NCBI GenBank assembly: GCA_023091665.1
Contig: JALJCQ010000024.1
Span: 930,001-994,000 of the forward strand
Direction: 5' to 3'
Length of the DNA stretch: 64,000 nt
From: Pythium myriotylum
Taxonomy: Eukaryota > Oomycota > Peronosporomycetes > Pythiales > Pythiaceae
A program made the position numbers and the translations under genes. The notes under the pieces are model-generated. The model was not told where the DNA came from. It did not search any database and worked only from the letters and a program-made list of their open reading frames with translations. Of this stretch, positions 40,829 through 50,493 are shown piece after piece. How positions within the stretch are numbered: the first letter of the stretch is position 1; each line of letters begins with the position of its first letter.

Positions 40829-42088
40829 ATGGTGTCAATCTCTGCTCTAACTCTTGATGTCTCGACGGCCCTTGAGCGACTCCAGCAGCTCCAGGCCAAC
40901 CAGGGACAGTTCCAGCCTTTCATTCTTCCGCTCGTGGTCTCCGGTTCGCTCTACGCCTTGTTTGCCTACAATCTGCGGGGTCTCTACAACTACCCATGGC
41001 AAGTGCCTGGCGTGGCATTGCGCCTAATCTCGACCGCAGGGCTCGTGGTTACCAAGTATGTCGCTCGAGGATGCAAGCCGCTATTTGAGGAGTGGACGTT
41101 GAGTGCCGAGCTCATGCAAGGGATCATGCGGTGTATGTACGCCGAGTACGGCGACCGCATGACCACTCCAAGCAACACCAAGATCCTCATCCACGACTCG
41201 ATTGTCTCCACCAAGAAGAGCAGCGCCGCTGTTGCCAAGGCCCACGGTGTCACGGCAGAGTATTTTGAGTTTAACGGCCAGGAGCACATTTGGATCCGAA
41301 AGCTGGATGGGGCTCAAAAGTCACCAGGCAAGCGTTTCGTCGTGGTGTATTATCATGGCAGCGGCTTCTGCCACGATTGCCCAGGCACGTATATCTCGGT
41401 GGGTGGACTGTTGCAAACGAGAATCCGCAAGAGACTTCAGCAAAAGCTGGGCCACGATGTGCAGTTTGACATCTTGCTTGCCCACTACCGCAAAGCTCCC
41501 GAGTTTCCGTATCCACGAGGCCCTCAGGATGCGTACATCATGTACAAATATGTGTTGAACCATGAGAGACTGCCACCGAGCCATGTGGTTGTCATGGGAG
41601 ATAGTGCTGGCGCCGCTCTGGCGCTCACGACAATGCTTCGTGCGAGGGACGAGGACCCTAAGTTGTTACCTGCGGCCGGCGTGCTGCAGAGTCCATTCGT
41701 TGATAGGGAGACCAAGGGAGACGAACGCAAGACACCGTACTGCATCCTTGCAGACAAGGTCGTGGAAGGTTATTGGGACGCCTATGTGCCAAAAGAGGGT
41801 GGTCCAAGAGCGTGGGGCGATGCTTCGCCAGTCCACTGCGACCTCAGTGGCCTCCCTCCTACGTACATCCAAGCAAGCGAGTTGGATTACATCGTCTCTC
41901 ACTCGAAGCGGCTCATGAACAAGGCACTCGCGGACGGGCAGACCAACTGGAAGCTGGAGATCTTCTCAAACATGCCGCACTGCTTCTTCGCCGCACCCAT
42001 CGGGTTTTTGCGTCATACCGAGGAGGGCCTGGACAAGATTAGCGAGTACGCTGCAACCCAACTAGTGAGCGCTGATAAATCTCAGTAG
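40829..42088 (+). CDS. Alpha/beta hydrolase, hormone-sensitive-lipase type
   Basis: The protein has 419 residues from ATG 40829. An in-frame extension upstream has no ATG. A hydrophobic segment at about residues 33-50 (FILPLVVSGSLYALFAYNL) suggests a membrane anchor. The abhydrolase_3 features are in order: oxyanion-hole YYHGSGF (HGSG for the usual HGGG), nucleophile elbow VVMGDSAGAALAL, acid QASELDYIVSH, and His in NMPHCFFAAP. The catalytic triad is complete. The family hydrolyses short- to long-chain esters. Being next to six acyl-CoA-synthetase genes suggests release of fatty acids from stored or host lipids, which is inference. Confidence 0.9.
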   Translation: MVSISALTLDVSTALERLQQLQANQGQFQPFILPLVVSGSLYALFAYNLRGLYNYPWQVPGVALRLISTAGLVVTKYVARGCKPLFEEWTLSAELMQGIMRCMYAEYGDRMTTPSNTKILIHDSIVSTKKSSAAVAKAHGVTAEYFEFNGQEHIWIRKLDGAQKSPGKRFVVVYYHGSGFCHDCPGTYISVGGLLQTRIRKRLQQKLGHDVQFDILLAHYRKAPEFPYPRGPQDAYIMYKYVLNHERLPPSHVVVMGDSAGAALALTTMLRARDEDPKLLPAAGVLQSPFVDRETKGDERKTPYCILADKVVEGYWDAYVPKEGGPRAWGDASPVHCDLSGLPPTYIQASELDYIVSHSKRLMNKALADGQTNWKLEIFSNMPHCFFAAPIGFLRHTEEGLDKISEYAATQLVSADKSQ

Positions 42089-42438
42089 CCGGTATGAGTT
42101 GCGTAGGAATGTACGCGTAGTCGTTTATGTGGATACTGTTGGAGCTAAGGTTATCTATTTGAACAGCGTGGGCGAACTTGGTTGCCGCGGTCTCGCCCAT
42201 GGCGCCGAGACCACAGGCAGCATCTGGAGCCATACGGTACTTTAAAAAGCCAGGACTGTTAGTCGTAGATGACGAGCCGGAGCAAATCTGCGTGGCGGGG
42301 ATAGGAAGAGTGTCTGGCTTAATGTACTTCCGGTGGTAGCCTCTCGGCTGATTTCGAAGGACTCGTACCAAAATGAACCGATTGACTGAAAATGCGGAGT
42401 GTATTTACACAAAGTTATCCGTTCTAAACTCTCGGTTC

Positions 42439-44325
42439 TCACAAGCGAGAGTTGGCAAACACGGCATGGAAGTTGTCAGCCGTGAGCCTCTCGTACGTGT
42501 TCTTGTCCTTAACGTAGTACCACAACTTGTCACTCATCTGCGTCGGATCCATGCCTTGCTTCCTCAGCTTAGCCTTCTCGTACTTCATCGTCCCCGTCAC
42601 CGACATCTCTCCCAGTTGGCGCAGGAAGAGCGGCACGGCGTACGACGGCAGGCGAGACTTGACGTGCGAAGCGAACGCCGACATGTCAAAGTTGGTCTCG
42701 TCAAACACCATCCCAGCCATGCACGCACGACCCTCTGCGCCGGGTACCTCGACGCCGTAGACACAGATGTCACTGAGCCCAGGGAACTTGGCGATGGCTT
42801 CGGAGACCTCGTTGGTCGCGACGTTCTCTCCTTTCCAACGGAACGTGTCACCAACGCGGTCCACGAAATGCCATCGGTGCTGTGAGTCGATCTTGAAGAG
42901 ATCACCGGAGCGGTACCACACGTCGCCCTTCGCGAATACATCTCGCAAGACTTTCTTGTTGGACTCACCTTCGTTCTTGTAGTAGCCACTGAACTTGCGT
43001 GCCGGATCGCCTTCCTTGATCTTGCACAGCAGCTCGCCGACCTCATCGAAAGCACATTCCTGGAGAAGTCCTGTGTTTTGATCGCGAACGTACTCATCTT
43101 TCTCAACGTCGTAGCGCACAATCTTGGCACCAAGAAGCGCCTGCATCAAGAAGCCGCGGCGTCCTAGGTGGCCGCGATCCGCGAGCGTTGTGCAATAGTT
43201 CGCGAACCCCATGACGCCTTCAGTGGAGCCGTAGAACTCGTATACGACTGGGATGCCAAATCGGTCTTGGAACTCGTTCCACACATCCGGTCGTAAGCCG
43301 TTTCCGAATGCGACGCGCACGTTGTTGTCCTTGTCGGTCGCTCGTGGTGGCGCATTCACGAGGTACCGCGCCATCTCGCCAATGTACTGGATGGCTGTAC
43401 AGTCGAATTGCTTGACTTCGTTCCAGAAGCGTGTGGTTGAGAACTTTCGGGAGATGCAGAGCGTGGCGCCTGAGTAGAAGCAGATACCGACGGCCAAGTT
43501 ACCTCCGGAGGTGTGGTAGAGTGGCAGCGGGCAGTAGATACGGTCGCTGACGGAGATGCCCATGTACTTTTGAAGGGCGAGGGCCCGTATGAGCACGTTG
43601 TAGTGGCTCACTCGCGCAGCCTTGGGCAAGCCAGTCGTGCCACTGGTGTAAATGAGCATGGCCGTATCCATCGGCGTCAACCCGCCGATCAAGTCGCGAG
43701 GCACTGGCGCATTACTGAACTGCGCGAGCTGGTTGTCGAGAGATCGAGCGAACGGGAACTGAGGAGAGACTTGCCACGGAGTCACGCCGTCACCGTAGAC
43801 ATGGAACGCCATATCGTACAGTTGATCCACCGCTTCAGCAAACTTGTCGAGCGTCTCAACACCCACGACCACAGCCTTGGGGGTGGCGAGCTTAATGCAG
43901 TGCACGAGGCCATCGACTTTCAAGTGCGTGTTAATGAGCGCCGCGACCACGCCGACCTTGGAAAGTCCAAGCCAGAAGATCACAAACTCTGGTCGGTTAT
44001 CCATCAGCAGCGCCACTTGGTCACCGGGTCGGAGTCCCTGGCGCAGCGCCCAGCGCGCCACACGGGTCGAGGCCTCGTCGACTTGAGCAAACGTGAGCTT
44101 GCGGTCTTCAAACGCCAAACAGACGTTGCCGGCGTATTTGTCGACAGTCTGCTTGAACACATCGGGCACGAGCGTCTTGGCAGCCATAGCGCGCTTCCCC
44201 TCGCGCAGCACGCCGCTCATGACCACGAGTCCTTGGAGATCTTGCGAGAGCAGCAGGCGGCGGTCGAGCGCAATGCCAGCGGCGGCCGCGGCGCCGGCCA
44301 GCGCGAGTGCTTTCGTGGGCGACAT
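42439..44325 (-). CDS. FATP-A: fatty acid transport protein / very-long-chain acyl-CoA synthetase
   Basis: The protein has 628 residues. The start is ATG 44325 (MSPTKALALAGAAAAAG), aligned with the paralogues. The longer frame upstream has only a GTG. An N-terminal hydrophobic helix is followed by the AMP-binding enzyme fold: IYTSGTTGLPKAA (ATP/AMP loop), EFYGSTEGVMGF, YRSGDLFKIDSQHRWHFVDR, and the FATP/VLACS signature GDTFRWKGENVATNEV. The family activates long- and very-long-chain fatty acids to acyl-CoA, using ATP, during uptake. The C-terminal SRL is a PTS1, pointing to peroxisomes. The C-terminal ~370 residues are almost the same as in FATP-B, whereas the N-terminus is divergent. No introns. 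Confidence 0.93.
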   Translation of the reverse strand: MSPTKALALAGAAAAAGIALDRRLLLSQDLQGLVVMSGVLREGKRAMAAKTLVPDVFKQTVDKYAGNVCLAFEDRKLTFAQVDEASTRVARWALRQGLRPGDQVALLMDNRPEFVIFWLGLSKVGVVAALINTHLKVDGLVHCIKLATPKAVVVGVETLDKFAEAVDQLYDMAFHVYGDGVTPWQVSPQFPFARSLDNQLAQFSNAPVPRDLIGGLTPMDTAMLIYTSGTTGLPKAARVSHYNVLIRALALQKYMGISVSDRIYCPLPLYHTSGGNLAVGICFYSGATLCISRKFSTTRFWNEVKQFDCTAIQYIGEMARYLVNAPPRATDKDNNVRVAFGNGLRPDVWNEFQDRFGIPVVYEFYGSTEGVMGFANYCTTLADRGHLGRRGFLMQALLGAKIVRYDVEKDEYVRDQNTGLLQECAFDEVGELLCKIKEGDPARKFSGYYKNEGESNKKVLRDVFAKGDVWYRSGDLFKIDSQHRWHFVDRVGDTFRWKGENVATNEVSEAIAKFPGLSDICVYGVEVPGAEGRACMAGMVFDETNFDMSAFASHVKSRLPSYAVPLFLRQLGEMSVTGTMKYEKAKLRKQGMDPTQMSDKLWYYVKDKNTYERLTADNFHAVFANSRL

Positions 44326-45180
44326 GGAGCAGGAAGGAGAACAATTGGTGAATGAGCTGCCGGCCGCGTGGCGAGTCACCACGCGGCCGGCAGCTCCCCA
44401 CTGGCGAGCGGATAGGCCATGCAGGGGCGCGGGCACCGGGTGGGATGCGCTGTGATATGCTCATCCCGATCCAGTGTTTAAGGTCCACGCCTCCTCGTGA
44501 GTCCTCGATGAGTCCAGCCTCGCAGGACTGACTGTCAGTCTCAAAACCTTTTGAGCCCAGGTTCGCATGCTTCGGGCTCGTGCGAAAAGGGCGTACACTC
44601 TAACGATTCGGTCCTGTCAGTATCGAGCAACGCGCTCGAAGAGGTCGAAGAAAGCTCGTCGCATACACTACTACGACTTGGGAACGAGCAGATTTCCCCG
44701 CTTCTTGCGAGAGAAGACAAGACAGCAACCTGTTTGGTCTTCTCTCCACAATTCTCAGTGTCTTCTGGTGGATCGTTCGGGGTGACTCGGCAGCGCCCAC
44801 CGACGAGGAGCTCGAAGTCGCGCTCGACTGGGACGGAGGGGGAGGGCTACGCTAGGCTTCGCTGGCAGCGTTTGCGTTTTGCTCGCTCGCCCCAGGGACA
44901 CTCGAGCTGGGGTGGTGGGCGTCTCTGTACACCTCATGAGCTCAGGTTTGAATTTGTCCACACGAGTCCTGTGGCAACCTCAAACCGGTGACGAAACCAA
45001 TCCTGTCAGGACTCATCTAGGCGTGGCGAGAAAGGCAACTGTTTCATGGATCACACAAACCAGATGAGATATAGAGACCGAATACCGGTTCGTGATCGGT
45101 ACCCCATATCTCAGTACCGGTTCAAGACTGGTACCTATATCTCAGTCTCCAATGAGGAGATCACTTGCCTTTCTCGGACA
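44326..45180. other. Divergent intergenic region between FATP-A and the F-box gene
   Basis: No gene is supported. Near 45060-45150 short related words (ACCGGTT..., GGTACCxxATATCTCAGT) are repeated. The promoters of both flanking genes must lie here. Confidence 0.45.
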
Positions 45181-46458
45181 ATGAAGCGAGCCCGCGTCTC
45201 TGCGACGTCGTGGACGCTGGCGTCGCTGCCGCGCGAGGCGCTAAACAGCATTGTAGACCAGCTACTTGATGACAGAAGCGTGGCAGCGCTCGCGGTGGTC
45301 TCGTCCGAGTGGGCGGCGGTCGTGAACGAGCAGAGGAGTCGGCGTCGATTGGAGTCATTTGTGATACCTAAATGCCCTCGCAGCCGCCGCGACATGCTTT
45401 CACTACGGTACGAGCTCACGCTTCGTGGGCCGTATGTGCGGTTCCTGAAAATCCAGGAGATGCCGTTCTTCTGGCAGGAGTGGGAGTCGCAGTGGACGGC
45501 GATCTTGAGTCACTTGCCTAGACTGAAGGAACTAAAAGTGGTCGATGATGACCTACTCAACCCATCAAGCGACGAGCTCTCGGCGCTGGTTCGAGCGTTG
45601 GGAACGCAGTGCCCGATACTCGAAGCACTCGTGTTCCCTCACGGTATCTCGCATCCATGGAGAGAAGACGTCAAAGGCTCCTCCCGTGACGATGGTTTTG
45701 CTCTGGCCGACGACGTGTGGAAAATTCGAGGCAACCTCAAGCGGCTACAACTCAACATGGGGTACAGTCTGAACGATGTGACGAGCGCAAACAAATACCT
45801 CAACGCTCTGATCTCTCGCTTCCCCGCGGTTCAAGCACTCACCAACTCGACAGCAAAATTTTGCGAGCCTCGCCTCATACTGTTCTATGAGGTCTGGATT
45901 GTGGATCTCGCGACGTGGACTCGTTTCTGCAAGACCTGCACGGAACTGACCGAGTTTGACTTTGTCTACGTCCCTTTCGCGACCGTATTCTTTGAAATCT
46001 TCGGTCAGATTGTGAAACCTCAACTAACAAATCTCGAGCTTGGCTTGTCAACATGCTGTGACTGGCCTCATTACCTGCGTGAACTGAGTAGCGAAGACCG
46101 AGCGATTATCGAGAGCACAGGGTATGCTCTTTCGGCCGTGAGCGTCCAGTCAGCGCTTCACGCATGTCCCAATCTCCGCTGTCTCAAGATCGAGTGGGGT
46201 GGAGTTTCACACGATCTTCTGGACACGGCGGTTTTCGGCGACGCCTTCATGGAGGAGCTCGCGATACTGTGTCCGCAGCTCTCGGAACTCACATGCAGTC
46301 GATCAGAGATGGATTACTTTGCCAACAGCTCGCGTTGGTCTCTAGAAGCCTTTACAGACCGCTCGATGGCTGCGCTTTCAAGATTACGACACCTCGAGCG
46401 AGTGGTACGTCTACCCAATTCCAAGTTTGGATCTCTTGATTTTAAAGTTAGACTGTGA
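45181..46458 (+). CDS. F-box/LRR-like protein
   Basis: The protein has 425 residues from ATG 45181 (MKRARVSATSWTLASLPREA). The N-terminal LASLPREALNSIVDQLLDDR ... LAVVSSEWAAVVNEQRSRRR is an F-box-like helical motif. The rest has irregular Leu-rich repeats (LSHLPRLKELKVVDDDLL, QCPILEALVF, NLKRLQLNMGY, HACPNLRCLKIEWGG, LCPQLSELTC). F-box/LRR proteins are known substrate receptors of SCF ubiquitin ligases. The substrate is unknown. The F-box is divergent, so a plain LRR protein is possible. Confidence 0.65.
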   Translation: MKRARVSATSWTLASLPREALNSIVDQLLDDRSVAALAVVSSEWAAVVNEQRSRRRLESFVIPKCPRSRRDMLSLRYELTLRGPYVRFLKIQEMPFFWQEWESQWTAILSHLPRLKELKVVDDDLLNPSSDELSALVRALGTQCPILEALVFPHGISHPWREDVKGSSRDDGFALADDVWKIRGNLKRLQLNMGYSLNDVTSANKYLNALISRFPAVQALTNSTAKFCEPRLILFYEVWIVDLATWTRFCKTCTELTEFDFVYVPFATVFFEIFGQIVKPQLTNLELGLSTCCDWPHYLRELSSEDRAIIESTGYALSAVSVQSALHACPNLRCLKIEWGGVSHDLLDTAVFGDAFMEELAILCPQLSELTCSRSEMDYFANSSRWSLEAFTDRSMAALSRLRHLERVVRLPNSKFGSLDFKVRL

Positions 46459-46974
46459 CGACGATGAAGGGGAAGAAACTCTAGACAATTCGGGTCGTAC
46501 ATAGGACTTGCACACACTCCTGACGATCTCTGCTTCTATTTCGTCGGGATTGATTGCAACAATGACTGGGTCTGCTCTGGCTGGTCCTGGACGAATAAGA
46601 GCACGCGACACTGCGTTCTATCGACTCCATACTACACACTCGGGTCTGGCTAACACCAGCTATCACTCCCTGCAATTACTATACCCGTTGCTGTTGGCAT
46701 GAATGCAACGAATAAGACCGCTTTGTGGTGAAGGAGAAGCACTATACAGTACACGACATCCTCATGCTGGCCCAAGAAGACGGTGGCAAGATCAACCACT
46801 TGACTAGACTATGGAGTGGGGTAGCCGCAGAGAAACGCATTTTGATTCGTGAGTTCAAGTTCGCCTTGCGACTCCTCCGCTTCCGACGGACTGGCCGCCA
46901 CGGTCAAAATGCGACCGTGACAGCTTCAGGAACACGCAAGAGCGTGGTCTCTCGGACCAATCAAGTCAGTGACC
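46459..46974. other. Intergenic stretch
   Basis: An open plus frame (46725 onward) has no ATG start and no recognised domain. No gene is called. Confidence 0.4.
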
Positions 46975-47385
46975 ATGAAGTCAGCGAAAGAACTCTTCGG
47001 GCTTCTCGACGTCATCGTCTGTATGCCAATCGTACTCATCATCAACTTCTCGCTCTTTCAATACCTGACAGCCACTTTTTGGAAGCGCCGCCACGAGCCG
47101 CGTGTGCGTCTGCTGCTCTTCCTCGCCGCCCTCAGCTTCCTCTGCCTCATCCCCTTCGCCTTTCCCGACCGACAGCTCATGCGAGATCTCAACGACGTCT
47201 CCGAAGTGTGCTCCGTGCTCACATTCCTACTACAGATCACCATCCTCACACGCGACGTCGGCAAGCGCATCAAGATCCGATCGCTCTGGGTACTCCTATG
47301 GATCGGCGAATCCTTGGTCGTGCTCAGCATGACGATGCTCGTGGCCAACGTCATCGACGTCTTCACAGACGACACGTTACTGTAG
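46975..47385 (+). CDS. Small four-helix membrane protein, function unknown
   Basis: The protein has 136 residues from ATG 46975 (MKSAKELFGLLDVIVCMPIV). Four hydrophobic segments are visible: LLDVIVCMPIVLIINFSLF, RLLLFLAALSFLCLIPFAF, VCSVLTFLLQITIL and LWVLLWIGESLVVLSMTMLV. Basic residues lie between them. I do not recognise the family. It could be a fragment of a longer multi-pass protein, as no other exon is evident. Confidence 0.55.
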   Translation: MKSAKELFGLLDVIVCMPIVLIINFSLFQYLTATFWKRRHEPRVRLLLFLAALSFLCLIPFAFPDRQLMRDLNDVSEVCSVLTFLLQITILTRDVGKRIKIRSLWVLLWIGESLVVLSMTMLVANVIDVFTDDTLL

Positions 47386-47554
47386 CCACGTTACGGGGAT
47401 GTGATCATACATATTGTGGGCAACTACCAATCGCGTCGAAGGCGGTATCATTCGAGAACTCTTGTGATGGATCCTTATCGAGGGTCCCTCATAAAGAGTC
47501 CTCAAGGGCGCGCTGGAGGTAGGGTTGGAAACTCTGTATCGGGGGCTTCTGGTG

Positions 47555-48164
47555 AATTCGAGAAGCGAGAACGGATTCAACGGGTCGGGGTGAGCCGCAT
47601 AGCACACTCAGGCACGTCAACATCTCGGGTAAGGGCCTCTTCCAGCTCGCGATTCTCCATGCAGAGCCTTCTTCCTACAGTCGCGAGTACAATATCCGGT
47701 CCTCGCGCCCAGGACTCGAAGTCGTGGAGGAGTTTCTCAATCTGCTGGTAGTGTACGGCGGCCAACTTCCGCATGCTGTGTCGCTTTCGGCCTTTGGAAG
47801 TTTCACTTGCGACTACACTGAGAAGGATTTTTTTCGACTCTCCCAGCTCATAGCCCAAGCACGAAAAAAATTCCCCGGTATCGAGCTTCGTTGTCTCACG
47901 GCCAGCTCAGGCGTTTCTATGAGCCTGTTGGAGTTTCAGTTTGCATCGAGTTCGTCGCTTACTCGAGAATGGGAGGAGGTCCGGGACCGTCCCGGCGTGA
48001 CCGACTGCGTTCTCTTCGACAGCATCACCAAGCGAAAGTACGACTTCTACCACTGTCCAGGAACGTACGACTACGGGCCCTACACGTTCCACCGAGCTGA
48101 CGTCTTCCGGCCAAGCCGTCGCTTCGAGCCGATCCGATTCCCCGATTCCGACGATGACCTTTAA
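47555..48164 (+). CDS. Uncharacterised ORF, start not resolved
   Basis: A plus frame opens after a stop at about 47552-47554 and runs to the TAA at 48164 without an early ATG. The part from about 47610 reads as protein: STLRHVNISGKGLFQLAILH, EEFLNLLVVYGGQLPHAVSL, DFFRLSQLIAQARKKFPGIE, and an acidic end FPDSDDDL. Leu spacing suggests degenerate LRRs, like the F-box gene upstream. A 5' exon may be missing (GT/AG pairs exist near 47590-47632), or this is a truncated paralogue. Confidence 0.4.
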
Positions 48165-48455
48165 TCCAAAACAAAATCCATATTCTTCAAAACAGGATTT
48201 TCTCACTCTCTCCACAATTATCCTGTTTTCGCCTTTCCCATTTTTTTTAAAAAAATCCAGTTTTGGTCTCCCTTTCCACTCGTTTGATGTGCGATCCAAT
48301 CTTTCGACGGTCTCGGATAAGATGGACCGCGTCTGCTGCCTGCATCGTCTCCACCATGTCCCTCCGCGGCCTAAGGATCACTCGCTTGCTGATACGCTGA
48401 CTGTCTCGCTCGCCTGAGCAGCGAGAAGGCTATCCTCACTTCGCTTTCCTCCGCC

Positions 48456-50351
48456 ATGGGCCTCGAGACTCCGACCAAAGCAATCGCGCTCGCGGGCCTC
48501 GTGGGCGCCGCAGGGCTCGCGCTCGACCGCCGATTGCTGCTCTCCAAGGATCTCGGTGCGCTCGCTGTGTTCAGCGGCGTGCTGCGAGAGGGCAAGCGCG
48601 TCGTGGCCTCGCGTACACTCGTGCCCGATGTCTTCCAGCAGGCCGTGGCCCAGTACGGCGGCCAAGCATGTATGGCATTTGAAGATCGCCAGCTCACGTT
48701 CACGCAAGTTGATGAGATCTCGAACCGCGTGGCTCGCTGGGCGCTGCGCCAGGGGATGAGACCAGGCGACATCGTAGCGCTGCTGATGGAGAACCGACCC
48801 GAGTTCGTGGTCTTCTGGCTCGGGCTCATGAAGGTCGGCGTGGTCCCGGCGCTCATCAATACGCACTTGAAAGTCGACGGCATCGTCCATTGTATCCAGA
48901 TTGCCAGCCCGAAAGCTGTCGTCGTGGGCGTGGAGCTGCTCGAGGTGTTTGCTGGCGCTGTTGGTCAGCTCTACGATATGGCGTTCCACGTGTACGGTGA
49001 CGGCGTCTCACCCTGGAAGACCTCGCCACAGTTCCCGTTCGCTCGCTCGCTGGATGAGCAGCTCGCACAGCTCACTAGCGCGCCGGTTCCGCGTGAGCTT
49101 ACGAAGGAAGTGTCTCCAATGGAGTCGGCGATGCTCATTTACACCAGTGGCACGACCGGCCTGCCTAAGGCTGCGCGAGTGAGCCACTTTAACTTGCTTA
49201 TCCGAGCCCTCGGACTTAAGCGATACATGGGTATTACCGACCGCGACCGTGTCTACTGTCCGCTGCCACTCTACCACACATCCGGAGGTAACTTGGCCGT
49301 CGGTATCTGCTTCTACTCAGGCGCCACGCTCTGCATCTCCCGAAAGTTCTCAACCACACGCTTCTGGAACGAAGTCAAGCAATTCGACTGTACAGCCATC
49401 CAGTACATTGGCGAGATGGCGCGGTACCTCGTGAATGCGCCACCACGAGCGACCGACAAGGACAACAACGTGCGCGTCGCATTCGGAAACGGCTTACGAC
49501 CGGATGTGTGGAACGAGTTCCAAGACCGATTTGGCATCCCAGTCGTATACGAGTTCTACGGCTCCACTGAAGGTGTCATGGGGTTCACGAACTACTGCTC
49601 GACGCCTGCAGACCGTGGTCACTTGGGACGTCATGGATTCCTTTTGCAGGCGCTTCTTGGTGCCAAGATTGTGCGCTACGACGTCGAGAAAGACGAGTAC
49701 GTTCGTGATCTGAAGACGGGGCTTCTCCAGGAATGTGCTTTCGACGAGGTCGGCGAGCTGCTGTGCAAGATCAAGGAGGGCGATCCAGCACGCAAGTTCA
49801 GTGGCTACTACAAGAACGAAAGCGAGTCCAACAAGAAAGTCTTGCGAGATGTATTCGCAAAGGGCGACGTGTGGTACCGCTCCGGTGATCTCTTCAAGAT
49901 CGACTCACAGCACCGATGGCATTTCGTGGACCGCGTTGGTGACACGTTCCGTTGGAAAGGAGAGAACGTCGCGACCAACGAAGTGGCCGAAGCCATCGCC
50001 AAGTTCCCAGGACTAAGTGACATCTGCGTCTACGGCGTCGAGGTACCTGGTGCAGAGGGTCGTGCGTGCATGGCTGGGATGGTGTTTGACGAGACCAACT
50101 TTGACATGTCGGCGTTCGCTTTGCACGTCAAGTCTCGCCTGCCGTCGTACGCGGTGCCGCTCTTCCTGCGCCAACTGGGAGAGATGTCGGTGACGGGGAC
50201 GATGAAGTACGAGAAAGCCAAGCTGAGGAAGCAGGGGATGGATCCGACGCAGATGAGTGACAAGTTGTGGTACTACGTCAAGGACAAGAACACTTATGAG
50301 CGGCTCACGGCTGACAACTTCCATGCCGTGTTTGCCAACTCTCGCTTGTAG
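48456..50351 (+). CDS. FATP-B: fatty acid transport protein / acyl-CoA synthetase
   Basis: The protein has 631 residues from ATG 48456 in context GCCATGGG. Its layout is that of FATP-A: hydrophobic N-terminus (IALAGLVGAAGLALD), MENRPEFVVFWLGLMKVGVV, IYTSGTTGLPKAA, EFYGSTEG, YRSGDLF, GDTFRWKGENVATNEV, C-terminal NSRL (PTS1). The stretch from LPLYHTSGGNLAVGICF to EFYGSTEGVMGF is residue-for-residue the same as in FATP-A, and the last ~110 residues match FATP-C. No introns. It is convergent with FATP-C, with about 140 bp between stops. Confidence 0.93.
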   Translation: MGLETPTKAIALAGLVGAAGLALDRRLLLSKDLGALAVFSGVLREGKRVVASRTLVPDVFQQAVAQYGGQACMAFEDRQLTFTQVDEISNRVARWALRQGMRPGDIVALLMENRPEFVVFWLGLMKVGVVPALINTHLKVDGIVHCIQIASPKAVVVGVELLEVFAGAVGQLYDMAFHVYGDGVSPWKTSPQFPFARSLDEQLAQLTSAPVPRELTKEVSPMESAMLIYTSGTTGLPKAARVSHFNLLIRALGLKRYMGITDRDRVYCPLPLYHTSGGNLAVGICFYSGATLCISRKFSTTRFWNEVKQFDCTAIQYIGEMARYLVNAPPRATDKDNNVRVAFGNGLRPDVWNEFQDRFGIPVVYEFYGSTEGVMGFTNYCSTPADRGHLGRHGFLLQALLGAKIVRYDVEKDEYVRDLKTGLLQECAFDEVGELLCKIKEGDPARKFSGYYKNESESNKKVLRDVFAKGDVWYRSGDLFKIDSQHRWHFVDRVGDTFRWKGENVATNEVAEAIAKFPGLSDICVYGVEVPGAEGRACMAGMVFDETNFDMSAFALHVKSRLPSYAVPLFLRQLGEMSVTGTMKYEKAKLRKQGMDPTQMSDKLWYYVKDKNTYERLTADNFHAVFANSRL

Positions 50352-50493
50352 ATATCAAACTTCATCTCACCTCTACTTGCTACAGGTGGTGGACTGTATT
50401 TGATTGTCAATGTGAAAACCACATGCGTTTGATGACAAGGTCGTTCGAGACATGCTCTGTGACTTGCTTACCGTTAAACATCTAAACACAGCT

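Noticed and set aside
44326..44436. Longer N-terminus for FATP-A
   Set aside because: There is no ATG, the extension is not conserved in paralogues, and the internal ATG at 44325 aligns with them.
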